A DNA stretch of 64,000 nucleotides from Litoribacter populi (GCF_007483685.1 NZ_VMKN01000001.1:3455440-3519439), one strand, 5' to 3'; positions 15,444-25,914 are shown, numbered from the stretch's first letter. The notes: a model not told the origin generated them from the letters alone. Made by a program: numbers and translations.

Positions 15444-18400
15444 ATGAACACAAAACTACTCCCTCCTCCACTTCAGCGAAAAATCCCTGTATGGAGGTTT
15501 CTCCGTAATTCCATGATCATGGGCGTTTCAATATTACCCATGCATGCAGCCTTGGCTAGCGAGCCAAATATTTCTCAACCTTTAGAAGTTATAATCGACA
15601 AGCAACAAGATGAAATCCTAATCAGGGGAACTGTAAGAGATGAGTTCGGCGAGACTCTTCCAGGGGTTTCTATTATGGTAAAAGGAACATCTTTGGGAAC
15701 CGTCACTGATATTGACGGTAATTTCACATTAGAAGTACCTTCAGAAACGTCGATATTGGTTTTTAGCTTTGTCGGCTTGGAAAGTAAGGAAATCCAAGTA
15801 GGCAACGAGACTAATATTGAAGTTGTGCTAAATCAAGGTACAAGTGCTTTGGATGAGGTAGTAGTGGTAGGTTATGGTAGCCAACGAAAATCTGACCTTA
15901 CCGGATCTGTGGGAACAGTGGGATCTGAAGATCTGCTTCGCGAACCTGTGGGAAATGTACTTCAAGGCCTAAAAGGCAAAGTGGCTGGTGTAAATGTAAG
16001 CCTTAACTCAGGTTCACCTACTAGTAGCCCACGAGTAATTATAAGAGGCTTAGGAACTGTAAATGCCTCTTCGGACCCTCTCTATGTAGTTGATGGAGTG
16101 GTAATGGAAGACATTAGATTCATGAACCCAAATGACATAGAAAGCTTGGAGGTTTTGAAAGATGCCTCCGCTACTGCGATTTATGGTTCCAGAGGGGCTA
16201 ATGGAGTAATATTGATCACGACCAGGAGAGGCACTAAAACCGATGGAATCGTCGTAGGTTATGAGGGATTTGTAAATGTTGGAGTTTTACCTACCCGCAT
16301 GGACATGATGAATTCAGAGGAATATTTGGAAGTGGTGGAAAGAGGTTTTGCTAATCACCCTCAATATTCGGGCAGCACCCCTCCAGTATTTAGCAGAGAG
16401 GATCCTAGGCTTTTTGATAGTAACGGAAATCCTTTGTATGATACAGATTGGCAAAAAGAAGCCACTCGAACGGCACTTTCGCATAATCACCAGATATCCA
16501 TTCAGCAAGGGGGCGACAGAAGTTCAGTTGGTGCTTTTGTCAACTATTCTAGAATGGAAGGTATTATGCTTAATAGCTGGATGGAAAGAATTAATGGAAA
16601 AATCACCTATGATGCAACACCAAAAGACTGGATTTCAATTGGGATGAACCTAATGGTTAACCATACCAAGGAAAATGAGGTCGAAGAAGGCGGTGGCGGT
16701 CAATTTCCTAGACGGACCATGCTGGAAATGCCCCCCATTTTTCCCGTTCAGTTTCCCGATGGCACATGGAGCAACTCTTCCATGATTAGCGACCCCTATA
16801 ATATAGAACCTATGGCCAACCCTGTCCATGTTTTGAGCACTCAGGACCGTCTAAGAAACCGTACTCAGATATTTGGAAACACACATGTTACTTTTCATTT
16901 AGCTCCAGGTTTGGATTTAAGAACGCAGTTTGGCTTTGACGTTCATGACAGGAAATTTCAAGATTACGGCCCGACGGACTTAATCAACATCTCAGCACCA
17001 CTAGGCTATGCTTCCATCAATAACCAAAGAAGCACTTACTGGCAAGAGGAAACTTATTTGACTTACAACAAAGACTTTGGTGATCATAGGATCAATGCTG
17101 TGTTGGGATTGAGCTGGCAAGGAAGAACCTTTGAGGGGAATTTTGTAGAAGCGAGAGGTTTTTCTGATGACTTTTTCAGGTTCAACCGAATTCAGGCGGC
17201 CAGCCAGCCGGAAGCCCCTCAGTCCAATTTCAACAACTGGACCATGAACTCTTATTTCTTAAGAGGTAGCTATACACTAAAAGACCGCTATTTATTGACC
17301 TTAACCGGAAGAATTGATGGTTCATCTAGATTTGGAGATAACAATAAATATGGCGTATTCCCTTCAGCCGGACTAGGCTGGATATTAAGCAATGAATCCT
17401 TTATGGAAAATGCAACCGGAATTGATGAACTGAAAATTAGGTCAAGCTTCGGAATCACGGGGAACACCGAAATCCCAATGTATCAATCTCTTGGCACGGT
17501 AAGTTCTGGAACAGTCCTTTTAGATGGCTCTAGAGCCTCACACAGCTTTATCAATAGACTACCAAACCCTGACCTAGGCTGGGAAAGAACAAACCAATTT
17601 GATGTAGGTTTTGATATGGGTTTATTCAATAGAAGATTAACACTTGGTTTTGACTACTATTATAAATTGACCTCCGATCTGCTCTTGGATAGACCTGTGC
17701 CTTACCATACTGGATTTTCCGGAGTAAGGGATAACATAGGCTCTATTTCCAATAGAGGTATTGAATTTTTGGCAACCGGTTACCCAATTAACAGACCGGA
17801 TTTCCATTGGGAAACCACTATAAACTTCAATTACAACATCAATAGAATTGAATCACTCGGTGAAAATAATGAAGACATATTTCCTGGTCCAAACTGGGTA
17901 TCCGGTTCACAGACGATCCTGAGAGTGGGTGAGCCTTTGAGTTCCTTCTGGGGCTTCCAAAGATTGGGCACTTGGGGTACCGATGAGGTAGCTGAAGCCG
18001 CCGCAGTCGGAAGAGTACCTGGAGAGGCCAAGAGGTCTGAGGACCCAACTATAATTGGCAACGGTCTACCAGATTGGACTGGCTCTTGGATTAACAATGT
18101 ACGCTACAAAAACTGGGATTTCAGTCTTGAACTTCAGTTCGTGTACGGAGTAGATGTATTGCAGCAGTTTTTGCACTCCGTAGAAGACAGAACTGGTATA
18201 GCAAACACACTTAGAACTTCCCTGTATGACAGTTGGACTCCAGAAAACCAAAACACCAATGTGCAGCAGATCAGAAATGCCGCCTATTCTGGACAGAACA
18301 GTGAGATTGATGACCATTGGGTGGCTGACGGTTCATATATAAGAGGTAATCTTATTTCATTGGGTTATACCTTTGACAGAGAGCTGGTATCTAGATTCAA

Positions 18401-18581
18401 CATGAATAACTTGAGAGTGTATACTAGCGTCCAAAACGCATTCTTACTCACAAGTAGCGATTTCCAGGGGTTTGACCCTGAATCTTCCTCATGGGCAGGA
18501 AACCAATGGGGCCAGAATATCTTCTTTTTCCAATACCCAAGACCTAGAACTTTCACGCTAGGAGTAAGTGTACAATTCTAA
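15444..18581 (+). CDS. SusC-like TonB-dependent outer-membrane transporter
   Basis: 1045 residues, a full-length SusC/RagA protein. After a long, positively charged leader comes a carboxypeptidase-like regulatory domain (IRGTVRDEFGETLPGVSIMVKG, about 58-135). The TonB box region LDEVVVVGYGSQ follows, then the plug (VIIRGLGTVN.., YVVDGV, LEVLKDASATAIYGSRGANGVILIT), and the 22-stranded barrel to the C-terminal aromatic end VQF. No N-terminal STN domain is seen, so anti-sigma signalling is unlikely. It imports glycan fragments together with the SusD partner 12 bases downstream. Confidence 0.95.
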   Translation: MNTKLLPPPLQRKIPVWRFLRNSMIMGVSILPMHAALASEPNISQPLEVIIDKQQDEILIRGTVRDEFGETLPGVSIMVKGTSLGTVTDIDGNFTLEVPSETSILVFSFVGLESKEIQVGNETNIEVVLNQGTSALDEVVVVGYGSQRKSDLTGSVGTVGSEDLLREPVGNVLQGLKGKVAGVNVSLNSGSPTSSPRVIIRGLGTVNASSDPLYVVDGVVMEDIRFMNPNDIESLEVLKDASATAIYGSRGANGVILITTRRGTKTDGIVVGYEGFVNVGVLPTRMDMMNSEEYLEVVERGFANHPQYSGSTPPVFSREDPRLFDSNGNPLYDTDWQKEATRTALSHNHQISIQQGGDRSSVGAFVNYSRMEGIMLNSWMERINGKITYDATPKDWISIGMNLMVNHTKENEVEEGGGGQFPRRTMLEMPPIFPVQFPDGTWSNSSMISDPYNIEPMANPVHVLSTQDRLRNRTQIFGNTHVTFHLAPGLDLRTQFGFDVHDRKFQDYGPTDLINISAPLGYASINNQRSTYWQEETYLTYNKDFGDHRINAVLGLSWQGRTFEGNFVEARGFSDDFFRFNRIQAASQPEAPQSNFNNWTMNSYFLRGSYTLKDRYLLTLTGRIDGSSRFGDNNKYGVFPSAGLGWILSNESFMENATGIDELKIRSSFGITGNTEIPMYQSLGTVSSGTVLLDGSRASHSFINRLPNPDLGWERTNQFDVGFDMGLFNRRLTLGFDYYYKLTSDLLLDRPVPYHTGFSGVRDNIGSISNRGIEFLATGYPINRPDFHWETTINFNYNINRIESLGENNEDIFPGPNWVSGSQTILRVGEPLSSFWGFQRLGTWGTDEVAEAAAVGRVPGEAKRSEDPTIIGNGLPDWTGSWINNVRYKNWDFSLELQFVYGVDVLQQFLHSVEDRTGIANTLRTSLYDSWTPENQNTNVQQIRNAAYSGQNSEIDDHWVADGSYIRGNLISLGYTFDRELVSRFNMNNLRVYTSVQNAFLLTSSDFQGFDPESSSWAGNQWGQNIFFFQYPRPRTFTLGVSVQF

Positions 18582-18593
18582 AATTTGATCAAA

Positions 18594-20171
18594 ATGAAAA
18601 AGTATATATATACCATACTGATAGCAGGCATCTGCTCTTCCTGTTCGGATTTTCTCCAGGAAGTGCCAAGGGATGAAATGTCCTCAGAGCAGTTTTTTAC
18701 CATTCCGCAGCATGCTCATGATGCTGTCAATTCTCTTTACCGCAACGGAGCTCCACAAATTGTCAATTCTGCCGCCTCCTACGGAGGGTCAAGGGCCATG
18801 TTGGGCAATTATATGTCAGGTTATTTTGACAATGAGTACCGAGGGCAGGAACCACATGTACAGCACACTCAGCAATTGACCTTAAACGGCGTTAATCTTG
18901 CTACCTATTTAGGGAATACCTGGGCTGATCTTTATAGAGGGATTGCACGAGCCAATAATGCAATTAAATACATTCCGGATGTAGAGGGACTTCCAGCTGA
19001 CGAAGCAGCGACCCTGCTTGCAGAAGCAAGATTTTTCAGAGCTTTCTCGTATTTCTATTTGGTCAAAATGTTTGGGCCAGTTCCGCTAGTAGAAGAACCT
19101 TACGAATCATTGGAAAACCTCTATCTTGAAAGAGCTCCTATTGACCAAGTCTATGCTTTGATCACTGCTGATTTGGAATTTGCAGTTAATGAAGGGGGCC
19201 TTTCCCAATCCAGCATGGCTAACAATGGCAATAGAATCTCTCAAGGGACTGCGGAAAGCCTACTGGCAGATGTTTACCTCACCATGAGCGGCTACCCTTT
19301 ACAGCAAGATAATTTTCAGAATGCAGCTTCCATGGCTAGAAATGTCATCAACAGCGGGAGTTATGCACTTATAGACCATGATCGGGATGCCGAGGGAAAT
19401 GTCATTCCCGCCAACAGTGCATTTAATAAGATCAGAAGAGCAAGTGTATCTCCAACCGAATACATTTATTTTGTTGAATACACCGTTGGCATCGCCAACA
19501 ACACCTACCCTGTATATACCATGCCAGTGTCTGTAACTTCAGAGGCTGCATACGGGGTTACAAATGGCGCTTACCAACCTTCCACAAGGTTATTGAATGG
19601 ATATGACCCTGAAAATGATTTGAGGGTTCAGGAAAAGCAATATTTTCATTCCTCTTATACCAACAATCAAGGCAACACCTTTACCTTCGAAACGGCCCCT
19701 TACATGTGGCATGATGAAACTGCCATCCGTGAAACAGCCGCATCCGGAAAAGATGTCGCAGTGTATAGATATGCAGACATTCTTTTAATTGGAGCAGAGG
19801 CTATTGCCCAATCTGAGGGAGTAAGTGATGAAGCTGTGAGGTACCTAGCCGATGTAAGATCTCGGGCCTACCCTACTATTGAAAGGGGAGAAATAGAAGC
19901 TGAACTACGTTCCCTATCTACACAAGAATTCATTCAAGAAGTCTGGAAGGAAAAATTCAGGGAACAAGTTTTTGAATTCCACCTTTGGTCTGACATACAG
20001 AGGACGCGCCAATACCCAATCACGGAAGAGGGTGGCGTTATCAATTATGTGGACGTGATCGGTCAGCCAAACGGTTGGGGAAGAACCTTTGCAGAAACGC
20101 ATCTTCTTTTTCCAATACCGGAAACCGAATTGCAGAGAAACCCAGCTTTGACACAAAATCAAGGATATTAA
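18594..20171 (+). CDS. SusD/RagB-like glycan-binding lipoprotein
   Basis: 525 residues from the ATG at 18594 (an in-frame TTG at 18585 is less likely). The lipobox ends at Cys17 (AGICSSC), followed by SDFLQEVPRDEMSSEQFF, the usual N terminus of SusD proteins. TPR-like helices (AEARFFRAFSYFYLVKMFGPVPLV) and the C-terminal LFPIPETELQRNPALTQNQGY are signatures of the family. It forms the surface lid on the preceding SusC-like transporter and binds the substrate. The unit is followed by a strong terminator. Confidence 0.95.
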   Translation: MKKYIYTILIAGICSSCSDFLQEVPRDEMSSEQFFTIPQHAHDAVNSLYRNGAPQIVNSAASYGGSRAMLGNYMSGYFDNEYRGQEPHVQHTQQLTLNGVNLATYLGNTWADLYRGIARANNAIKYIPDVEGLPADEAATLLAEARFFRAFSYFYLVKMFGPVPLVEEPYESLENLYLERAPIDQVYALITADLEFAVNEGGLSQSSMANNGNRISQGTAESLLADVYLTMSGYPLQQDNFQNAASMARNVINSGSYALIDHDRDAEGNVIPANSAFNKIRRASVSPTEYIYFVEYTVGIANNTYPVYTMPVSVTSEAAYGVTNGAYQPSTRLLNGYDPENDLRVQEKQYFHSSYTNNQGNTFTFETAPYMWHDETAIRETAASGKDVAVYRYADILLIGAEAIAQSEGVSDEAVRYLADVRSRAYPTIERGEIEAELRSLSTQEFIQEVWKEKFREQVFEFHLWSDIQRTRQYPITEEGGVINYVDVIGQPNGWGRTFAETHLLFPIPETELQRNPALTQNQGY

Positions 20172-20203
20172 AACCTATATTAAACCTACAATTACCTATT
20201 GAA

Positions 20204-20236
20204 AAGATGTAGCCCTTTGGGCTATATCTTTTTTAT
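20204..20236 (+). terminator. Terminator between susD and the GH92 gene
   Basis: AAGATGTAGCCC pairs with GGGCTATATCTT (12 bp, one G-U) around TTT and is followed by TTTTTAT. It lies only 12 bases before the GH92 start and should lower expression of the enzyme genes relative to susCD. Confidence 0.8.
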
Positions 20237-20247
20237 ATCTTTAAATT

Positions 20248-22560
20248 ATGAAAGCTAAACCTATGAGGCATTTAATCCTGCTATTCTGTTTTATAATTAT
20301 TGGACAAACTTCTGCTCAAAATGTATTGGTTGACAAAGTGGAAAACCCTGTTGACTGGGTAAATCCATTGATGGGAACGGATTCAAAACCGAGCCTATCG
20401 CACGGAAACGTTTACCCTGCTATAGCTTTGCCTTGGGGCATGAACTTCTGGACACCCCAAACCGGTAAAATGGGCAATGGATGGGCCTACACCTATGGAG
20501 CTGACCAAATTCGAGGTTTCAAACAAACCCATCAGCCATCCCCTTGGATGAATGACTATGGCCAGTTTTCCCTCATGCCTATTACTGGTGACATTAAAGT
20601 GGATGAAGATGAAAGGGCGAGTTGGTTTTCTCATAAATCGGAGGAAGTCAAACCTTATTATTATAGGGTTTATTTGGCTGATCACGATGTGACTACGGAG
20701 ATTGTCCCTACTGAAAGAGCCGCTAGATTTAAAATAACATACCCAGACACTAAGGATGCTCACCTTGTAATTGATGCTTTTGACGATGGATCCTTTATAA
20801 AAATTATCCCTGAAGAAAATAAGGTGATTGGGTATACCACCAAAAACAGTGGTGGAGTACCAGAAAATTTCAGAAATTACTTCGTCATTTACTTTGACAC
20901 ACCCTTTACCGAATCGCAAGTTTATGAAGGTAATGAGATAAGTTCAGGAAATGAATTAGAAGGAAACCATGCTAAAGCTGTAGTAAGCTTCGATACAGAA
21001 AACGGAAAAACGGTCCAGGCAAGAGTTGCTTCTTCCTTCATCAGTTATGAACAAGCCGAGCGAAATTTGCAGAATGAAATTGCTGACAGAGATTTTGAAG
21101 AATTGAAAAAGGAAGGAAGGTCTATTTGGAACCAGGAATTGAGCAGAATTGAAATTGAAGGTGGTGATGTGGACCAGATTAAAACCTTTTACAGCTGTTT
21201 GTACAGGTCCTTGTTGTTTCCAAGGAAATTTTTTGAATACGATGAGAATGGGGAAGTTATCCATTATAGTCCCTACAATGGCGAAATATTACCTGGCTAT
21301 ATGTTTACTGATACCGGTTTTTGGGACACTTTCAGATCACTCTTTCCCTTCCTAAACCTCATGTATCCTGAACTTAACGCTCAAATGCAAGAAGGATTGG
21401 CCAATGCCTACAAGGAAAGTGGGTGGTTACCGGAATGGGCAAGCCCGGGCTTGCGAAATGTCATGATAGGTAACAATTCGGCATCGGTTGTATCAGATGC
21501 TTATTTGAAGATCGGACAGGACTTTGACTATGATATAGAGACCCTTTATGAGGCTTTGATCCACGGTGCAAATAATGCGGGACCTCTTACCGCCGTTGGG
21601 AGAGCTGGAGTGGATTATTACAACGAGTTGGGCTATGTCCCATATGATGTGGGTATTAATGAAAATGCCGCCCGGACTTTGGAATATGCCTACAATGATT
21701 TTACTATTTATAAACTGGCAGAAGCTTTAAACAAACCTAAAGAAGAAATCGAGCTTTATAAAAAGAGAAGTCTCAATTACCGTAATCTCTTTGATAAAGA
21801 ACATAACCTAATGCGAGGCAAAAATGAGGATGGCACCTTTCAGTCCCCATTTAATCCTTTCAAATGGGGCGACGCATTCACGGAAGGAAACAGCTGGCAC
21901 TACACATGGTCTGTATTTCATGACATTAATGGTCTCATGGAACTCATGGGAGGCAAGGATGAGTTTGCTGAACAACTAGATAAGGTATTCGAATTGCCTC
22001 CAATTTTTGATGAAAGCTATTATGGGCAGGTCATCCATGAAATTCGTGAAATGCAGATTGCCGATATGGGACAATATGCTCATGGCAACCAGCCCATCCA
22101 GCATATGATATATCTTTACAACTTTGCAGGACAGCCATGGAAAACACAGCAGTGGGTACGAGAAACCATGGACAGAATGTACAAGCCAACTCCTGATGGT
22201 TATTGCGGTGATGAGGACAACGGCCAGACATCTGCCTGGTACGTCTTTTCGGCAATGGGCTTTTACCCTGTGGCACCTGGGACCGATGAGTATGTTTTGG
22301 GCGCCCCTCTTTTCCAAAAAATGACCCTACACTTGCAAAACGGCAAGAAAATAGAAATTAATGCCCCAGAAAATAGCGTTGACAATAAGTTTGTACAAAA
22401 AGTAACTTTAAATGGGCAAGAATACACCCCATTGTATTTCAATTATTTTGACCTTATGGATGGCGCCGTGGTTAGTTTTGACATGGCTGACCAACCTCTA
22501 AAATCTGTACAGGTAAATCAAAATGATTTCCCTTACTCTTTATCGAATAAAACTGATTGA
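20248..22560 (+). CDS. GH92 family alpha-mannosidase
   Basis: 770 residues with a signal peptide ending TSAQ. The start of the mature protein (VNPLMGTDSKPSLSHGNVYPAIALPWGMN) is the classic GH92 N-terminal motif. WGDAFTEGNSWHYTW (540-554) carries the likely catalytic acid Glu546, and GDEDNGQ (654-660) the aspartates (Asp655, Asp657) that in characterised GH92 enzymes act as the general base. These calcium-dependent exo-enzymes release alpha-mannose with inversion. Probably periplasmic. Linkage specificity cannot be read. Confidence 0.95.
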   Translation: MKAKPMRHLILLFCFIIIGQTSAQNVLVDKVENPVDWVNPLMGTDSKPSLSHGNVYPAIALPWGMNFWTPQTGKMGNGWAYTYGADQIRGFKQTHQPSPWMNDYGQFSLMPITGDIKVDEDERASWFSHKSEEVKPYYYRVYLADHDVTTEIVPTERAARFKITYPDTKDAHLVIDAFDDGSFIKIIPEENKVIGYTTKNSGGVPENFRNYFVIYFDTPFTESQVYEGNEISSGNELEGNHAKAVVSFDTENGKTVQARVASSFISYEQAERNLQNEIADRDFEELKKEGRSIWNQELSRIEIEGGDVDQIKTFYSCLYRSLLFPRKFFEYDENGEVIHYSPYNGEILPGYMFTDTGFWDTFRSLFPFLNLMYPELNAQMQEGLANAYKESGWLPEWASPGLRNVMIGNNSASVVSDAYLKIGQDFDYDIETLYEALIHGANNAGPLTAVGRAGVDYYNELGYVPYDVGINENAARTLEYAYNDFTIYKLAEALNKPKEEIELYKKRSLNYRNLFDKEHNLMRGKNEDGTFQSPFNPFKWGDAFTEGNSWHYTWSVFHDINGLMELMGGKDEFAEQLDKVFELPPIFDESYYGQVIHEIREMQIADMGQYAHGNQPIQHMIYLYNFAGQPWKTQQWVRETMDRMYKPTPDGYCGDEDNGQTSAWYVFSAMGFYPVAPGTDEYVLGAPLFQKMTLHLQNGKKIEINAPENSVDNKFVQKVTLNGQEYTPLYFNYFDLMDGAVVSFDMADQPLKSVQVNQNDFPYSLSNKTD

Positions 22561-22582
22561 ATGCACCCTAATTACTTATTAA

Positions 22583-23458
22583 ATGTACAGCGCAAAAACT
22601 ATGGGAATAGATATCGGGGGCTCCCACTTCACCTCCGGATTTGTTAACCTTAACCAATTAAAAATATACCCTCAGTCGCTTTACCGCGTAGAACTTGGTT
22701 CTGATGGATCGGCTGAGGAAATTATCTTCACTTGGGCCCGTTCCATCGAAAAGGTACTTCATGAAAAGGAGTTCGATGGCACGATTGGAATTGCTTTTCC
22801 CGGCCCATTTGATTATAAAAACGGCATTTCTAAAATTAAGACCCAAGGTAAATTCCAGAATCTTTATGGCAAGAACATCAAATTAATGTTATCCGAAAAA
22901 TTAAACCTGGCACCTTCACAGATTACTTTTGTCAATGATGCCGCATGTTTTCTCCAAGGTGAAATCACCTGTGGTGTGGCCCAAAGCAGCCAAACAGCCA
23001 TAGGGCTTACCTTAGGAACGGGCTTAGGTTCTGCAATTTACACTTCGGGCAAGTCAAGTGATGCCGCCTTATGGGAAAGCAATTTCAGGGAGGGAATTGC
23101 TGAAGACTACTTTTCAACCGCATGGTTTCTTAAACAATTCAAAGACAGAACAGGCCAGGAAGCCCTAGGTGTCCAGGAAATTGCTATACTTGCAGAAGGT
23201 AGTGAGGCTCTTAAAAAGCTGTTTGCGGAATTTGGCGAAAACCTCGGTGACTTCCTCTTGCCTTTAATTGAAAATATCAAACCCGACACCATAATTCTTG
23301 GAGGAAATATTGCCAAATCAAGCCATCTTTTTCTCCCATCTTTGACCTACTATTTGAAAAAATATAGCGCCTTGGTAGAGGTTAAAGTAACTGAACTTGG
23401 GGAGTGGGCGACCATCGTTGGCGCGGCAAGTTTCAGCCATAATCAATCAAAAAAATGA
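22583..23458 (+). CDS. ROK family sugar kinase
   Basis: 291 residues. The nucleotide-binding motif GIDIGGSH near the N terminus, the FPGPFDY segment, the conserved NDAACFLQGE and LTLGTGLGSAI mark the ROK family. The zinc-binding CxCGxxGCxE motif of many ROK kinases and repressors is absent, and there is no DNA-binding domain, so this is an enzyme. Given its place between a mannosidase and a hexose transporter gene, it most likely phosphorylates mannose (or fructose/glucose). Its stop overlaps the start of the next gene (ATGA). Confidence 0.9.
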   Translation: MYSAKTMGIDIGGSHFTSGFVNLNQLKIYPQSLYRVELGSDGSAEEIIFTWARSIEKVLHEKEFDGTIGIAFPGPFDYKNGISKIKTQGKFQNLYGKNIKLMLSEKLNLAPSQITFVNDAACFLQGEITCGVAQSSQTAIGLTLGTGLGSAIYTSGKSSDAALWESNFREGIAEDYFSTAWFLKQFKDRTGQEALGVQEIAILAEGSEALKKLFAEFGENLGDFLLPLIENIKPDTIILGGNIAKSSHLFLPSLTYYLKKYSALVEVKVTELGEWATIVGAASFSHNQSKK

Positions 23459-24846
23459 GTCAGATAACAGCAAAAAGTAAATCGAAAAAGGCAGAAAACT
23501 ATTTTGCCCCTTTAGCGGTGGTCACTCTTTTGTTTTTCATGTGGGGTTTCATTACCTGCATGAACGACATCCTCATCCCCCACCTGCAAGAAGTTTTCAC
23601 GCTTAAAAACTGGCAGGCTATGCTAGTGCAAACGGCCTTCTTTGGGGCTTACTTTGTGGTATCATTGGGATATTATGCATTCTCGGTTTTGAAATTTGAC
23701 CCTATAGGCAAAATTGGCTATAAAAACGGAATTGTACTGGGGCTTTTGATAGCAGCCATCGGCTGTGCACTATTTCTGCCTGCCGCCACCATGCTGAGCT
23801 ATGGTTTTTTCCTTTTTGCCCTATTTGTGTTAGCCTGTGGAATCACTTTACTTCAAATTGCAGCCAACCCTTATGTAGCAATTTTAGGCCCACCTGATGG
23901 AGCTTCCAGCCGACTGAATATGACACAAGCCTTCAATTCCCTCGGAACCACCCTTGCTCCTGTAATTGGGGGCTATCTCATATTCCAGACAGTAGGTGAA
24001 GGAATAATTGATGCCTCCTCCGTCAAACTGCCTTATTTGGGGTTGTCGGCCACACTGATTGTCTTAGCATTAGCAATAAAGCTTTTCCCTTTGCCAGAAA
24101 TTCAGCTTAGCCAAAGCATGCATACAAGTTCCCGTCTGTTCAAAAACCGCCATTTGGTGTTTGGAGTCATTGCTATTTTTGCCTACGTAGGCGGAGAGGT
24201 AGCTATAGGAAGTAATATTATAAACTTCGCGCGCCTCCCTCATATTGCAGGTCTAAGTGAAGCTGAGGCCAGTCATTTTCTTGCTCTCTTCTGGGGCGGA
24301 GCCATGGTGGGACGGTTTTTTGGCGCTATAGCCCTGGCAAGTGGCAAGGATATACAGAAAAGGCTACTCCTGATATCAATTATATTCCTGGTGGCTTTAT
24401 TGGCAGTGGCATCCATTTATGGTTTACAAGCAGCACTTTATTCAGGCATTTTAATATTGGTCAATGTAGTAGTTTTGGTCATAGGCAAATTCATTCCTCA
24501 AAGGACATTATGGCTTTTTGCCGCTGCAGTAATCGTTTTGCTCTCCATAACCATCTTTACAGATGGATACCTGGCTTTATGGGCCTTGATTGCCATAGGA
24601 TTGTTTAACTCCATTATGTTTCCAACCATTTTCACTCTATCGATCTCGGGATTGGGAAAATCCACCTCCCAGGCATCTTCGATCTTGGTGATGGCAATTG
24701 TGGGGGGGGCTATAATCACTCCGATCCAGGGATTGTTTGCTGATTATTTTGGCAGCGTCCAATTCTCTTTCATCGTCCCGCTAGCCTGTTATTTATATAT
24801 CATGTTTTTCGGAATTAACGGTTATAAAATCAAGAAAACAGATTGA
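23455..24846 (+). CDS. Sugar:H+ symporter of the FucP/GluP MFS family
   Basis: 463 residues with about 12 transmembrane helices. FFMWGFITCMNDILIPHLQEVF at the N terminus, QTAFFGAYFVVSLGYY and LQIAANPYVAILGPPDGASSRLNMTQAFNSLGTTLAP are hallmarks of the FucP/GluP family of fucose, glucose, galactose or mannose proton symporters in the inner membrane. It overlaps the ROK kinase gene by four bases and would bring in the mannose freed by the GH92 enzyme for phosphorylation by the kinase. Confidence 0.93.
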   Translation: MSQITAKSKSKKAENYFAPLAVVTLLFFMWGFITCMNDILIPHLQEVFTLKNWQAMLVQTAFFGAYFVVSLGYYAFSVLKFDPIGKIGYKNGIVLGLLIAAIGCALFLPAATMLSYGFFLFALFVLACGITLLQIAANPYVAILGPPDGASSRLNMTQAFNSLGTTLAPVIGGYLIFQTVGEGIIDASSVKLPYLGLSATLIVLALAIKLFPLPEIQLSQSMHTSSRLFKNRHLVFGVIAIFAYVGGEVAIGSNIINFARLPHIAGLSEAEASHFLALFWGGAMVGRFFGAIALASGKDIQKRLLLISIIFLVALLAVASIYGLQAALYSGILILVNVVVLVIGKFIPQRTLWLFAAAVIVLLSITIFTDGYLALWALIAIGLFNSIMFPTIFTLSISGLGKSTSQASSILVMAIVGGAIITPIQGLFADYFGSVQFSFIVPLACYLYIMFFGINGYKIKKTD

Positions 24847-24899
24847 AATGACTTCAAAATTGTCCGTCAAAGCAAATATTTAATTAATTTGCCGCCATT

Positions 24900-25910
24900 A
24901 TGGCGAAAAGGAAGTACTCAATCAAGGATATTGCAAATGATCTTAACATTTCGATCACCACTGTTTCTTTTATATTAAATGGAAAAGCAAGGGAAAACCG
25001 GATCTCTGAGAAGCTTACAAAAAAAGTCCTTGAGCATGTGAAAAAGGTAGGTTATAAGCCTAATCAGCTTGCCCAAAGCCTTCGAACAGGAAAATCCAAG
25101 ATCATAGTATTCATGGTTGAGGATATCTCTAACCCGTTTTTTTCTAATATTGCCCGAAATATTGAAAGCAAGGCTCTCGAAAATGATTATAAAATTATAT
25201 ACTGCAGTACTGACAACAAAAAGGAGAAGGCGCAAGAACTCATCAGACTTTTCAAGGGAAGACATGCAGATGGCTATATTATTACACCCACCGAGGGGAT
25301 AGAGGAGGACATTAAAAGTCTAATGAGTGAAAATATTCCTGTGGTGTTGTTTGACAGATTTTTCCCAGAAGTAGAGACTAGCCACGTCGTCATTAATAAT
25401 TATCAGGCTTCCAAAGATGCCAACCTATTCTTAATTGCAAAAGGCTACAAACAAATTGGATTGGTTACTCTGAAGAGCACCCAAACTCAAATGGCTGACA
25501 GGCTTGATGGATATCTTGATGCCCTGATCGAAAATAATCTAAGGCCTCTCGTCAAAGAAGTAAGCTTCGATGATTTCAATTCAGAAAAAGTAATCAGGGA
25601 AATTGAAAAGTTTATCGTGACCAATGACCAATTGGACGCATTGTTTTTCACCACAAACTATTTAACCATCAATGGACTCAGTGCTATCAAGAGATTGAAG
25701 CGGAAAATACCTGAAGACCTAGCCGTGGTGGCTTTTGATGATAATATACTTTTCTCTCTTTATGACCCGTCTATTACAGCGCTTGTTCAACCTTTGGACG
25801 ACATATCCAAAAACCTTATGGATATTATCCTAACCCAGCTAAAAGGAAAGATGGAGGTTGTCAAGAAAGAATTGCCTGCCACACTTTTGGAAAGATCATC
25901 AACGGGATAA
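24900..25910 (+). CDS. LacI family transcriptional regulator
   Basis: 336 residues. The N-terminal helix-turn-helix (YSIKDIANDLNISITTVSFILNGK) and hinge (VGYKPNQLAQSLRTGKS) are typical of LacI/GalR regulators, followed by a periplasmic-binding-protein-like sensor domain. It lies 53 bases after the transporter gene at the end of the mannoside locus and most likely controls it in response to a sugar or sugar phosphate. No HTCS or sigma/anti-sigma pair is present in the locus. It converges with the next gene, only four bases between the stops. Confidence 0.92.
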   Translation: MAKRKYSIKDIANDLNISITTVSFILNGKARENRISEKLTKKVLEHVKKVGYKPNQLAQSLRTGKSKIIVFMVEDISNPFFSNIARNIESKALENDYKIIYCSTDNKKEKAQELIRLFKGRHADGYIITPTEGIEEDIKSLMSENIPVVLFDRFFPEVETSHVVINNYQASKDANLFLIAKGYKQIGLVTLKSTQTQMADRLDGYLDALIENNLRPLVKEVSFDDFNSEKVIREIEKFIVTNDQLDALFFTTNYLTINGLSAIKRLKRKIPEDLAVVAFDDNILFSLYDPSITALVQPLDDISKNLMDIILTQLKGKMEVVKKELPATLLERSSTG

Positions 25911-25914
25911 AACC

